Assembly: GCA_963557785.1 (NCBI GenBank)
Contig: CAUWBF010000016.1
Span: forward strand, 1 to 24,819
From: Merdicola sp963557785
Lineage (GTDB): Bacteria > Bacillota > Clostridia > TANB77 > CAG-508
Length of the DNA: 24,819 nucleotides
Direction of reading: 5' to 3'
The notes below the pieces were generated by a model. That model ran no database searches. It was not told where the DNA came from and worked only from the letters and a program-made list of their open reading frames with translations. Made by a program: the position numbers and the translations under genes. This document shows, one piece after another, positions 7,675 through 15,528 of this stretch; positions within the stretch are counted from its first letter, which is position 1, and the number at the start of each line of letters is the position of its first letter.

Positions 7675-7745
7675 AAAAATGGTTAATATAAATATAGGTG
7701 ATAAAAATGAAAAAATTCAAACTAAGCCTAATATTAACCATTTTT
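7675..7745. repeat. 15-bp perfect inverted repeat bracketing the spoIVB start
   Basis: AAAAATGGTTAATAT at 7675-7689 is exactly complementary to ATATTAACCATTTTT at 7731-7745. The 41 bases between hold the ribosome site (AGGTG, 7696-7700), the ATG at 7707 and the first codons. A T-run continues to 7748, so the RNA hairpin has a terminator-like end. It may control translation or termination at spoIVB, or be an operator. Confidence 0.55.
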
Positions 7746-8927
7746 TTTATCATTCTTATATATATATGTAAAATAGATTCTATTCCAGATAGTATTATTT
7801 TACTACAAGGTGAAAAATTAGATATAAAGACTATTTTTGGATTAAAAATCGAATATAGTAAAGAAAGTATAGAAGCTTCTTCAAATCTTAAAGAGGATAT
7901 ATCGAGCAATACAGGAAAAACAGATTTAAATTTAAAATTAGGAAATATAAGTGTAAAAGAGATTACGGTTAATGTAATACCAAATAAAGTTGTAATTCCA
8001 GGAGGAGAAACAATAGGTCTTAAACTATATACAAATGGTGTTTTAGTAGTTGGAATGTCAGAAATAGAGGGAATTGATAATGAAAAATACAAGCCATATG
8101 AAAACTCAGGAATTGAGGAGGGAGATATGATTGTAAAAATTGATAACAAAGCAATAACCTGTACAGCTGACTTAATCGAGAAAGTAAATAATAGTTTTGG
8201 ACATAATTTAGAAATAAGTTATATTAGAGAAGGAAATATATATAACACAAATATAATTCCAACACAAACAGATAGTAATGAATATAAACTTGGTTTATGG
8301 GTTAGAGATGCAGCTGCAGGTGTAGGAACAGTAACATTTTATGAACCAGAAACAGGTATGTTTGCAGCATTGGGACATGGAATTTTAGATGTTGATACAG
8401 AAAAAATAATCAATATTTCAAGTGGAGAAGTAGTAACTAGTAATATAATTTCTATAACTAAAGGTCAAAAAGGAAAACCAGGAGAAATAAGAGGAAGTAT
8501 AGAAAATGGAAAAACTATAGGAACTGTATATAATAATACGGAATTTGGGATTTTTGGAAAGCTAAATAATACTTCAATGAATATGATAAATAATGCAAAG
8601 GAACTACAAATATTACCTAGAACAGAAGTAGAAATAGGGAAAGCCAAAATAATATGTACAATAGAAAATAATAAGCAAGAAGAATATGATATTGAAATAG
8701 AAAAAATTTATAAAAATAATAATGAAGATAATAAGAGCATGATAATAAAAGTAACAGATGAAAGATTGATTGAAAAAACCGGAGGAATAATTCAAGGAAT
8801 GAGTGGATCACCTATAATTCAAAATGGAAAATTTGTAGGAGCTGTAACACATGTAATGGTAAACGATCCGACAGTAGGATATGGTGTATTTGCTGATATG
8901 ATGATAAAACAAATGCATGAAACTTAA
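7707..8927 (+). CDS. spoIVB: SpoIVB intramembrane-signalling serine peptidase (family S55)
   Basis: SpoIVB is made in the forespore and secreted into the space between the two membranes, where it cleaves SpoIVFA to trigger sigma-K processing in the mother cell (established for Bacillus). The 406-residue product has an N-terminal hydrophobic anchor or signal (about 6-20), a PDZ domain (about 105-185) and the S55 peptidase domain. The catalytic His lies in ALGHGILD (His224) and the Ser in GMSGSPI (probably Ser366), followed by the family-typical THVMVNDPTVGYG. B. subtilis SpoIVB is about 425 residues. The ATG at 7707 is favoured over an in-frame GTG at 7698 because that GTG is part of the AGGTG ribosome site. 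No sigma-G promoter was clear to me. spo0A, the usual next gene in sporeformers, is absent here. Confidence 0.93.
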   Translation: MKKFKLSLILTIFFIILIYICKIDSIPDSIILLQGEKLDIKTIFGLKIEYSKESIEASSNLKEDISSNTGKTDLNLKLGNISVKEITVNVIPNKVVIPGGETIGLKLYTNGVLVVGMSEIEGIDNEKYKPYENSGIEEGDMIVKIDNKAITCTADLIEKVNNSFGHNLEISYIREGNIYNTNIIPTQTDSNEYKLGLWVRDAAAGVGTVTFYEPETGMFAALGHGILDVDTEKIINISSGEVVTSNIISITKGQKGKPGEIRGSIENGKTIGTVYNNTEFGIFGKLNNTSMNMINNAKELQILPRTEVEIGKAKIICTIENNKQEEYDIEIEKIYKNNNEDNKSMIIKVTDERLIEKTGGIIQGMSGSPIIQNGKFVGAVTHVMVNDPTVGYGVFADMMIKQMHET

Positions 8928-8930
8928 AAA

Positions 8931-8962
8931 AGAAAGAAGGGAATTTTCCTTCTTTCTATTTT
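8931..8962. terminator. Bidirectional terminator between spoIVB and murC
   Basis: AGAAAGAAGG (8931-8940) pairs with CCTTCTTTCT (8948-8957) around a 7-base loop. It is flanked by A-rich sequence on the left and T-rich sequence on the right, so it can end both convergent transcripts. It overlaps the murC stop codon (8956-8958). Confidence 0.75.
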
Positions 8963-10335
8963 AATAACATTGGACCAATATTTGTAACTGTACCAGCTCC
9001 TAAAGTAAGTATAATATCTTTTTCTTGAATATTTTCTTTTAGATAATTAACGATATCATTAAAATCTGATATATAAATTGCTTTTTTACCTAAACTACAA
9101 ATTTTATTAACTAAATCTTCAGAAGATACTCCATAAATATTATTTTCTCTAGCGGCATATATATCTGTAACTATAATATTATCAAAATTTAAAAGAGCTT
9201 TTGCAAAATCTTCTAAAAGACTTTTAGTTCTACTATATGTATGAGGTTGGAATACAACCCAAGACTTATTATATTTTTTATTCATTAAAGCTTTTGCCGT
9301 GGCAACAATTTCTGTAGGATGATGACCATAATCATCGAAAATATTAGCTCCACGAATGGTTCCAACATATTCAAATCTTCTATTCGCACCAGTAAATTTC
9401 TTTAATGCAGAAAGTATATATTTCTTATCGATTCCATATTCATTACAAAGAGCAATACAAGCTAAACTGTTTAAAACATTGTGCATTCCTGGTATAGATA
9501 ATTTAACTCTTGCATAGAATTCATCTTTTGAATAAACATCAAATTCAGGGAATCCATTTTCATCAAAAACGATATTAACAGCAAAGAAATCTGTATGTTT
9601 ATTAGTTATACCATATGTTAAACATTTTGCTTTAGTATATTTAGGCAAATCAAGACAATTAATATCATCTCCATTTACAACTAGTAAACCATCATCTGGA
9701 ATTAATTTAACATATTTTATAAATGCGTTTTTAATATTTTCAAAGTTTTTAAAGTAATCAAGATGGTCATTATCTATATCTAAAACAATTTCAGCTTTAG
9801 GTGAAAATTTTAAGAAACTTTCTACATACTCACAAGCTTCTATAATAAAATGTTCACTATCCCCAATTCTATAGTTCCCATCAATTGCTTTTAAAAGAGC
9901 ACCAACTTGAACGTTAGGATCTAAGCCTGCTTCTATAAAGCAAAGAGAAACCAGTGAAGTAGTTGTTGTTTTTCCATGAGTTCCTGAAATACCAATAGTA
10001 TTATTAAAAGCTCTAGTTAACAAACCTAAAAAATCGCATCTTTCTATAATTGGAATATTTAGCTCTTTTGCTTTTAAAATTTCAGGATCTGTATCTTTTA
10101 TTGCTGCAGAATATATAACAGCATCTGCTTTTGCCACATTTTCTAAATTATGTCCTATTGTAACTTCTAATCCATTTTCTATAAGTTTATCTGTAATGAT
10201 AGATTGCGACATGTCTGAACCAGTAACTGTAATACCTAAATTGTTAAGTATTTCAGCTATACCGCTCATACTAACACCGCCAATACCTATCATATGTATT
10301 CTATTATATTTTTTTACTAAATCTAAATTTGGCAT
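8956..10335 (-). CDS. murC: UDP-N-acetylmuramate--L-alanine ligase
   Basis: MurC joins L-alanine to UDP-N-acetylmuramate using ATP, the first peptide step of cytoplasmic peptidoglycan precursor synthesis. The 459-residue product matches the usual length. Visible motifs are the N-terminal nucleotide-sugar-binding GIGGVSMSGIAEIL (17-30), the Mur-ligase ATP loop GTHGKTTTTS (118-127), the central EACEY/HLDYF region, GANRRFEYVG, and the late DDYGHHPTEI that marks MurC among the Mur ligases. The start codon at 10335 has GAGGGGGA about 7 bases upstream on the minus strand and a clear promoter beyond it. It is a single-gene unit, convergent with spoIVB and divergent from spoVG; no other mur or division genes are adjacent. 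Confidence 0.96.
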   Translation of the reverse strand: MPNLDLVKKYNRIHMIGIGGVSMSGIAEILNNLGITVTGSDMSQSIITDKLIENGLEVTIGHNLENVAKADAVIYSAAIKDTDPEILKAKELNIPIIERCDFLGLLTRAFNNTIGISGTHGKTTTTSLVSLCFIEAGLDPNVQVGALLKAIDGNYRIGDSEHFIIEACEYVESFLKFSPKAEIVLDIDNDHLDYFKNFENIKNAFIKYVKLIPDDGLLVVNGDDINCLDLPKYTKAKCLTYGITNKHTDFFAVNIVFDENGFPEFDVYSKDEFYARVKLSIPGMHNVLNSLACIALCNEYGIDKKYILSALKKFTGANRRFEYVGTIRGANIFDDYGHHPTEIVATAKALMNKKYNKSWVVFQPHTYSRTKSLLEDFAKALLNFDNIIVTDIYAARENNIYGVSSEDLVNKICSLGKKAIYISDFNDIVNYLKENIQEKDIILTLGAGTVTNIGPMLLK

Positions 10336-10367
10336 TTTGTAGTTCCCCCTCGTATATTAACGTTTAA

Positions 10368-10396
10368 ATTATACACTTTTTATTTACATTTTTCAA
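10368..10396 (-). promoter_or_regulatory. Sigma-A-type promoter of murC
   Basis: Read on the minus strand: TTGAAA (10396-10391), a 17-base spacer and a perfect TATAAT (10373-10368). The start would fall near 10361, giving a leader of about 25 bases with the GAGGGGGA ribosome site. Confidence 0.75.
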
Positions 10397-10510
10397 CTTA
10401 AATGAAAAAACATTTATATAATTATATATGTAAAAAATATAAAAAAGTTAATAAAAAATAATAAAATAGGAAAAATAATAAAAACAAATTAAAATAATTA
10501 TAAAAAATAA

Positions 10511-10537
10511 GAAGGAAAAAAAGTTTTTTTGACGAAT
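10511..10537 (+). promoter_or_regulatory. Sigma-H-type promoter of spoVG
   Basis: GAAGGAAAA (10511-10519), 11 bases, then GACGAAT (10531-10537) fit the Bacillus sigma-H pattern RnAGGAwWW / RnnGAAT with the normal spacing. spoVG is a classic sigma-H gene in B. subtilis, so the match is expected in function and position. It lies about 60 bases upstream of the spoVG start. A sigma-A reading (TTGACG at 10529 with a poor -10) overlaps it but is weaker. Confidence 0.75.
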
Positions 10538-10598
10538 AATATAATTGTACATAATAAAAATGTACAAATTTATAAAAACTTTGGAAGGCGGTGCTCAA

Positions 10599-10877
10599 AT
10601 GCAAATAACAGACGTACGTTTAAGAAAAGTAAACTCAGAAAACAGAATGAAAGCTGTTGCTTCTGTAACATTCGATAATGAATTCGTAGTACACGATATT
10701 AAAGTTATCGAGAAAGATGGATTATTTATTGCTATGCCAAGCAAAAAAACTCCAAACGGAGAATTTAAGGATATAGCTCATCCAATTAACGCTGAAACAA
10801 GGGAGAAAATACAAGCTGCTATTATAGAAGCTTACAATGCTCCTGAAACTGAAGAAACATCAGAATCAGCAGAATAA
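10599..10877 (+). CDS. spoVG: SpoVG, RNA/DNA-binding regulator
   Basis: SpoVG is a small nucleic-acid-binding regulator; in B. subtilis it affects asymmetric division and cortex formation, and in other Firmicutes it regulates many genes. The 92-residue product starts MQITDVRLRKV and has the family core: ASVTFDNEFVVHDIKVI, then GLFIAMPSKKTPNGEFKDIAHPI, then the C-terminal helix REKIQAAIIEAY and a short acidic tail. Length matches the family. The ATG at 10599 is chosen because AAGGCGGTG (10585-10593) is 5 bases upstream; an in-frame TTG at 10545 falls at or before the expected transcript start. It is a single-gene unit, bounded by a sigma-H promoter and a strong terminator. Confidence 0.96.
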   Translation: MQITDVRLRKVNSENRMKAVASVTFDNEFVVHDIKVIEKDGLFIAMPSKKTPNGEFKDIAHPINAETREKIQAAIIEAYNAPETEETSESAE

Positions 10878-10890
10878 TAAATATAAAAAT

Positions 10891-10919
10891 AAAATGACCT
10901 TTTATTAGGTCATTTTTTT
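10891..10919 (+). terminator. Intrinsic terminator of spoVG
   Basis: AAAATGACCT (10891-10900) pairs perfectly with AGGTCATTTT (10907-10916) around a 6-base loop, and T residues run to 10919. Confidence 0.88.
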
Positions 10920-10963
10920 GTATAGAGGAATATTATATCTTACAAAAGAAAATAGGAGGATAT

Positions 10964-13393
10964 ATGTTAAAATATAAAGAAATAATAGATAAAATGACTC
11001 TAGAAGAAAAAGCAAGTTTATGTTCTGGAGAAACATATTGGGATACAAAGGCAATAAAAAGACTTAAAATTCCATCAATAATGATGTCTGATGGACCAAA
11101 TGGTTTAAGAGTACAAAGAGGAAAAACAGATGAATTAGGTATAAATGCAAGCGAAGAATCTACATGTTTTCCAGCAGAATCTACTTTATGCAATAGCTGG
11201 AATACAAATTTAGCATACAAAATGGGAGAGGCATTAGCAGAAGAAGCATTAGAAGAGAAAGTAAGTATTCTTCTTGCACCAGGTGTTAATATAAAAAGAA
11301 GCCCATTATGCGGAAGAAATTTTGAATACTTTTCTGAAGATCCATTTTTAGCAGGAAAAATGGGAACAGAATATATAAAAGGTTTGCAATCTAAAGGAAT
11401 AGGAGCATGTTTAAAACATTTTGCAGGCAATAATCAAGAAGAGAGAAGAAAAACTATAAATACAGTTGTAGACGAGCGCACTTTAAGAGAAATTTATTTA
11501 TATGCATTTGAAATGATAGTAAAAGATGCAAAGCCATGGGCAGTAATGAGTGCATATAATAAATTAAATGGAGTATACTGCACAGAAAATGAATATTTAC
11601 TTGGAATATTAAGAGATGAATGGAAGCATGATGGAATAGTTATTACAGATTGGGGAGCGGAAAATGATAGAGTAGCAGGACTGAAGGCAGGAAATGAACT
11701 TGAAATGCCTACTACAGATGGAAAAACAGATGAAGAAATTGTAGAAGCTGTAAAGAAAGGTATTTTAGCAGAAGAAATATTAGATGCTTCAATAGATAGG
11801 CTCCTAGATATTATATATAAATGTGTAGAGAATATAAAAAACGATTACAAATTTGATCATGAAAATAATAATAGATTAGCTCAAAAAATAGCAGAGGAAT
11901 CAATTGTATTATTAAAAAACGAGGGTAATATATTGCCTATAAATATGGAAGAAAAACTATTATTTATAGGAGATATGGTAAAGAATCCTAGATTCCAAGG
12001 TACAGGAAGTGCTGTAACTAAGCCAGAAAGAATATATAATACCTATAACGCATTAGAAAATCTAAATATTAATTTTGAATATGAACAAGGATATGAAAGA
12101 AATTCTTCAAAAAAAGATAAAAAACTCCTAAAAAGAGCATGTGATAAAGCAAAATTGGCTAATAAAGTTATAATATATGCAGGATTAACTGAGAATTATG
12201 AATCAGAGGGAATTGATAGAAGAAATATTGAGATTCCTAAAAATCAAGTAAAATTAATAGAAGAAATATCAAAAATAAATAAAAATGTTATTGTAGTATT
12301 ATCAGGTGGATCTAGCGTAGAAATGCCTTGGAAAGACAAAGTAAAAGCTATTATTCACGGATACTTAGGTGGGCAATCTGGGGCTTTAGCTATGGTAGAT
12401 GTATTATTTGGAAAGGTAAATCCAAGCGGAAAACTTGCAGAAACTTATCCAATAAAATTAGAAGATACACCAAGCTATAAGAACTTCCCTGGTACAGAAT
12501 TAAGTGTGGAATACAAAGAAGGAATATATGTAGGATACAGATATTATGATAAAGCTAAAAAAGATGTATTATTTCCTTTTGGATATGGATTAAGTTATAC
12601 AAATTTTGAATATTCGGATTTCAGAATAGATAAAAATGAAATAGACATTAAAACTGATACAAAAATAAATATAAAATTCAATATAAAGAATATAGGAAGT
12701 ATAGCTGGTGGAGAAGTAGCACAAGTTTATGTTTCACAAAATAATCCTACGATATTTAAAGCAGAAAAAGAATTAAAAGGTTTCGAAAAAGTATATTTAG
12801 AACCAAATGAGGAAAAAGAAATAAACATTATTCTAGATAAAAGATCTTTTGCATACTATAATGTAGAGAAAAAAGATTGGGCAGTAGAAAGTGGAGAATA
12901 TAACATATTGGTTGGAAAATCAAGCAGAGATATTATATTATCAGGTAAGATAAAAATAAATTCAAGTGATGAAAATGTAAGTAAAAAATATTCTGAAAAA
13001 TATTATGACTGTGATATAAATAATATAACAGATGATGAGTTTGAAGATTTACTAGGATTTAAAATACCACCAAGGAAAAAAGAAACAAAAGAAATTACAA
13101 TAAATGATACATTAGAACAAACTAAACACACATTAATTGGTGGAGCGATATATAATTATCAAACTAAATTTAAAATGAAAAAATATATAAAAAGGCAAGA
13201 TATAAGTAGAGCAACTAAAGTAATGATGGATATGCAAAAGCCTTTAAGAAATTTTGCAAGTCGAAAATATGGAAAATATAATACAGATATGGTAGAAGGA
13301 TTTGTAAAAATTTTAAATGGAAAAATTATAAAAGGAATAAAACAAATAAACCTAGGAAAGGCAAAAAAAGAGGAGATAATCAAGAAAAAATAA
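10964..13393 (+). CDS. Glycoside hydrolase family 3, beta-glucosidase-type, with a C-terminal extension
   Basis: A retaining glycoside hydrolase that probably removes non-reducing-end beta-linked glucose or xylose from oligosaccharides. There is no signal peptide, so it acts inside the cell on imported sugars. In the 809-residue product, the N-terminal barrel shows MSDGPNGLRV (41-50), GRNFEYFSEDP (117-127), KHFAGN (151-156) and VITDWGA with the nucleophile Asp229. The second GH3 domain (about 305-535) has the conserved ESEGIDR (413-419). A fibronectin-III-like domain (about 536-665) opens with FPFGYGLSYT. About 145 further residues are Lys-rich and not part of the usual GH3 layout. Ribosome site AGGAGG is at 10954-10959. 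I saw no clear promoter in the 35 bases after the spoVG terminator. Exact substrate cannot be told. Confidence 0.9.
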   Translation: MLKYKEIIDKMTLEEKASLCSGETYWDTKAIKRLKIPSIMMSDGPNGLRVQRGKTDELGINASEESTCFPAESTLCNSWNTNLAYKMGEALAEEALEEKVSILLAPGVNIKRSPLCGRNFEYFSEDPFLAGKMGTEYIKGLQSKGIGACLKHFAGNNQEERRKTINTVVDERTLREIYLYAFEMIVKDAKPWAVMSAYNKLNGVYCTENEYLLGILRDEWKHDGIVITDWGAENDRVAGLKAGNELEMPTTDGKTDEEIVEAVKKGILAEEILDASIDRLLDIIYKCVENIKNDYKFDHENNNRLAQKIAEESIVLLKNEGNILPINMEEKLLFIGDMVKNPRFQGTGSAVTKPERIYNTYNALENLNINFEYEQGYERNSSKKDKKLLKRACDKAKLANKVIIYAGLTENYESEGIDRRNIEIPKNQVKLIEEISKINKNVIVVLSGGSSVEMPWKDKVKAIIHGYLGGQSGALAMVDVLFGKVNPSGKLAETYPIKLEDTPSYKNFPGTELSVEYKEGIYVGYRYYDKAKKDVLFPFGYGLSYTNFEYSDFRIDKNEIDIKTDTKINIKFNIKNIGSIAGGEVAQVYVSQNNPTIFKAEKELKGFEKVYLEPNEEKEINIILDKRSFAYYNVEKKDWAVESGEYNILVGKSSRDIILSGKIKINSSDENVSKKYSEKYYDCDINNITDDEFEDLLGFKIPPRKKETKEITINDTLEQTKHTLIGGAIYNYQTKFKMKKYIKRQDISRATKVMMDMQKPLRNFASRKYGKYNTDMVEGFVKILNGKIIKGIKQINLGKAKKEEIIKKK

Positions 13394-13479
13394 AGATTTC
13401 AAGAGCAAAAAACAGAGAAAAATAAAGAAAAATAGAGAAAAATAGAGTTAGATATATCCAAAATTAGAAAAAAATTGAT

Positions 13480-13514
13480 AAAAGACACAAAATTTTATAA
13501 TTTTGTGTCTTTTT
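13480..13514 (+). terminator. Intrinsic terminator after the GH3 gene
   Basis: A perfect 15-base stem: AAAAGACACAAAATT (13480-13494) with its complement at 13499-13513, a 4-base loop and a short T-run. The A-run on the left lets it also work leftward, though no convergent gene is present. Confidence 0.85.
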
Positions 13515-13527
13515 GAGTATACATAAC

Positions 13528-13556
13528 TTGAAATTGGTAACAATATGTAGTATAAT
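13528..13556 (+). promoter_or_regulatory. Sigma-A-type promoter of the M23 peptidase gene
   Basis: TTGAAA (13528-13533), a 17-base spacer and a perfect TATAAT (13551-13556). The start would be near 13563, about 25 bases before the ribosome site at 13586. Confidence 0.8.
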
Positions 13557-13602
13557 TAATTTTGGCTTTGCATAAAAATATAGATAAGGAGAGTGGATAT
13601 AT

Positions 13603-14601
13603 ATTTTAAGCAGAAAGATAAAATACTGCACAAAAGAAATTATCAAAGTTACAAATATAATGATTATTGGTTTATTATTAATAACAGGAATCATTTTTAT
13701 AAAATATAAACCATTATACAAAGTAACAGTAGATGGAGAAATAATTGGATATATAGAAAGTAAAAATAAATTTGAAAATAGAATAAATGAATATATAAAC
13801 ACTAATGAAGAGGAATGTATTGCTTTTAAAACGCTTGAGATAGAGCAAAGTTATAATCTAGAATTTGTATCAGAGGATAAATATGCAAATGAAGATGAAG
13901 TTTTCGATTATATAGTAGAAAACACTCAAACGGTTTATACAATGTATGCAATAGTAGTAAATGATGATATAACTTCATATGTTGAAAATGAAGAAAAAGC
14001 TAACCAAGCAGTTAATGAATTGAATCAAAAATATGAAGGACAAAACATAGAAATAGGGTTAAGACAAATTTATACTACAACAAAACCAGAAATAGTTGAA
14101 ACTGAAGTGGCAATAGCACAAGTATCAGATAATAAAATTAATTCTATAATTACAAGTAGAGGAAGTACAACAAGTAGATATGAAGCTTCAGAGGAAAGTT
14201 CAGCAATAGCAGTTGTAAATGGTATATCTTTATATGTAAAACCAGTATCTGGAACAATTACTTCAAGATTTGGAGAAAGAAGTTCAAGAAGAGCTTCAGC
14301 ACACACAGGACTGGATATAGCAACCAAAACAGGAACACCAATAAAAGCTGTAGCAGAAGGAACTGTAACTTTTGCAGGAACTTCAGGATCATATGGAAAA
14401 CTTATAAAGATATCACACGGAAATGGAGTAGAAACATGGTACGCGCATTGTAGCAAGTTATATGTAAAAACAGGAGAACAAGTTTCAGTAGGAGAAACAA
14501 TAGCTGCTGTAGGTTCAACAGGTAATTCAACAGGTCCACATTTACATTTGGAAATAAGAATAAATGGTACAGCAGTTAATCCACAAAAATATATATATTA
14601 G
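13603..14601 (+). CDS. Membrane-anchored M23 (LytM) peptidoglycan endopeptidase
   Basis: A zinc endopeptidase that cuts peptide bridges in peptidoglycan outside the membrane. Numbering from the first ATG (13660), there is a membrane anchor at 2-14, a helical or beta region (20-150) with a VTVDGEIIGYI opening, and a C-terminal M23 domain (about 195-313). All metal and catalytic residues are present: SRFGERS, HTGLDI (His215, Asp219), YAHCSKL (His263) and HLHLEIR (His294, His296), so it should be active, unlike degenerate SpoIIQ-type proteins. The start is uncertain. The only good ribosome site, AAGGAGAG (13586-13593), is 66 bases before that ATG. An in-frame ATT at 13603 sits 9 bases after it and would add a basic N-terminus (about 19 residues) before the anchor, as expected for an inside-positive anchor. 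I give 13603 as the tentative start. Confidence 0.85.
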   Translation: MLSRKIKYCTKEIIKVTNIMIIGLLLITGIIFIKYKPLYKVTVDGEIIGYIESKNKFENRINEYINTNEEECIAFKTLEIEQSYNLEFVSEDKYANEDEVFDYIVENTQTVYTMYAIVVNDDITSYVENEEKANQAVNELNQKYEGQNIEIGLRQIYTTTKPEIVETEVAIAQVSDNKINSIITSRGSTTSRYEASEESSAIAVVNGISLYVKPVSGTITSRFGERSSRRASAHTGLDIATKTGTPIKAVAEGTVTFAGTSGSYGKLIKISHGNGVETWYAHCSKLYVKTGEQVSVGETIAAVGSTGNSTGPHLHLEIRINGTAVNPQKYIY

Positions 14602-14605
14602 TTTT

Positions 14606-14644
14606 AAAAGAGAGTAAATTAAAATTTGATTTACTCTCTTTTTT
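14606..14644 (+). terminator. Intrinsic terminator of the M23 gene
   Basis: AAAAGAGAGTAAAT (14606-14619) pairs perfectly with ATTTACTCTCTTTT (14629-14642), with a 9-base loop and T residues to 14644. Confidence 0.88.
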
Positions 14645-14670
14645 ACGTAATTGATAGTAGCAATGAAAAT

Positions 14671-14699
14671 TTGACATAGAAAAATATTATATATAGAAT
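14671..14699 (+). promoter_or_regulatory. Sigma-A-type promoter of the gene at 14720
   Basis: A perfect TTGACA (14671-14676), a 17-base spacer and TAGAAT (14694-14699). The transcript would start near 14706, just before the GGAGGTGG ribosome site at 14709-14716. Confidence 0.7.
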
Positions 14700-14719
14700 A
14701 TATATAGCGGAGGTGGATT

Positions 14720-15484
14720 ATGGCAAAAATATTAAAAAGAATAAAAAAGAAAGTTAATCATAAAATAGAAAGGACAAAGTTAAAAAGAAAAGATGATGAA
14801 ACATTAGTAGAAAGAGCAGTAGAACTTGTAGAAGAAGATAAAGAAATAGCTACACAAATATTAGGAATGGTAAAAAACCCAAATACTAAGATTTCAGGTT
14901 TAAGCGATTTACATGAATCTTTAGATTCTGAAAATATAAAAGATGTAGTAGATACTCTTGAACCGGAAGAGAAACCATTGTTATTTGAACAAGAAGATGT
15001 AGTAAAAGAAATTAAGAATTTTGAAAATACAGAAGGAACAGTAATTATAAAAGAGGCAATTTCAAAAACAAAGAATATAGCAAAAAGATTAGATAGATTG
15101 TATTCTTCTACGGATGTATTAGGAGATTATGACGTTATATCAGTATTAAAAGCAATACAGGAAGAAAAATATGAGAACAAAAAGTTAGTAATTATATCTA
15201 AAAAAATAGCAAGTAATTATGCAAGATTTGGAACATCAATGCATATAAGAGAATTAAGCGAATGTTTAAAAAGTGATAAACTAAGAAGAGAAATACCAAG
15301 TCAGACAGCAGAGGAATTTCAAAAGTTAAAAAAGAAAAGACGCAATAAAAATAGAACAAGGGAAGAAGTTGCAAATAAAATACAAGAACTATTAGAAGAT
15401 GAAAACTTAAGATATGTAGAAGGTGAAAAAATAAAAGAAGAAAGAGATAAGACATCACGATATAGAAGCGGACAGGGCAGATAA
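14720..15484 (+). CDS. Highly charged protein of unknown function
   Basis: A 254-residue soluble protein that I do not recognise. It begins with a very basic stretch (residues 1-25, about half Lys/Arg), followed by an acidic helical region (about 26-110), a mixed helical centre with KNIAKRLDRLYSSTDVLGDYDVISVLKAI (about 115-145), and a basic KLKKKRRNKNRTREE segment near 202-217. It ends RYRSGQGR. There is no signal peptide or membrane segment and only one Cys. The pattern of helices and alternating charge suggests a nucleic-acid- or membrane-surface-binding protein, but no motif supports a specific role. It has its own promoter and a strong ribosome site, and adhE next door has a separate promoter, so it is probably a single-gene unit. 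No terminator hairpin is evident after it. Confidence 0.8.
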   Translation: MAKILKRIKKKVNHKIERTKLKRKDDETLVERAVELVEEDKEIATQILGMVKNPNTKISGLSDLHESLDSENIKDVVDTLEPEEKPLLFEQEDVVKEIKNFENTEGTVIIKEAISKTKNIAKRLDRLYSSTDVLGDYDVISVLKAIQEEKYENKKLVIISKKIASNYARFGTSMHIRELSECLKSDKLRREIPSQTAEEFQKLKKKRRNKNRTREEVANKIQELLEDENLRYVEGEKIKEERDKTSRYRSGQGR

Positions 15485-15500
15485 TTAGTTAAAAATTCTA

Positions 15501-15528
15501 TTGACAATAAATTTGCTTAATATATAAT
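15501..15528 (+). promoter_or_regulatory. Sigma-A-type promoter of adhE
   Basis: A perfect TTGACA (15501-15506), a 16-base spacer and a perfect TATAAT (15523-15528). The -10 lies inside a TTAAT/ATTAA dyad (15518-15532). The leader of about 65 bases holds a small CTGAC/GTCAG hairpin (15569-15584) just before the ribosome site. Confidence 0.7.

Noticed and set aside
7673..8149. Reverse-strand open frame of 158 codons within spoIVB
   Set aside because: It lies opposite a clear gene, has no ribosome site and its composition is the complement of the spoIVB frame; other long reverse frames (5266-5754, 10933-11430, 22823-23341) were dropped for the same reason.
13394..13450. Short A-rich repeats (AAAAATAGAG twice)
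   Set aside because: Too short and low in complexity to be more than chance in such AT-rich DNA.
13593..13709. Short GTG-started leader frame before the M23 gene
   Set aside because: The GTG is only 2 bases from the ribosome core and the frame reads as unpatterned sequence that ends inside the anchor region.
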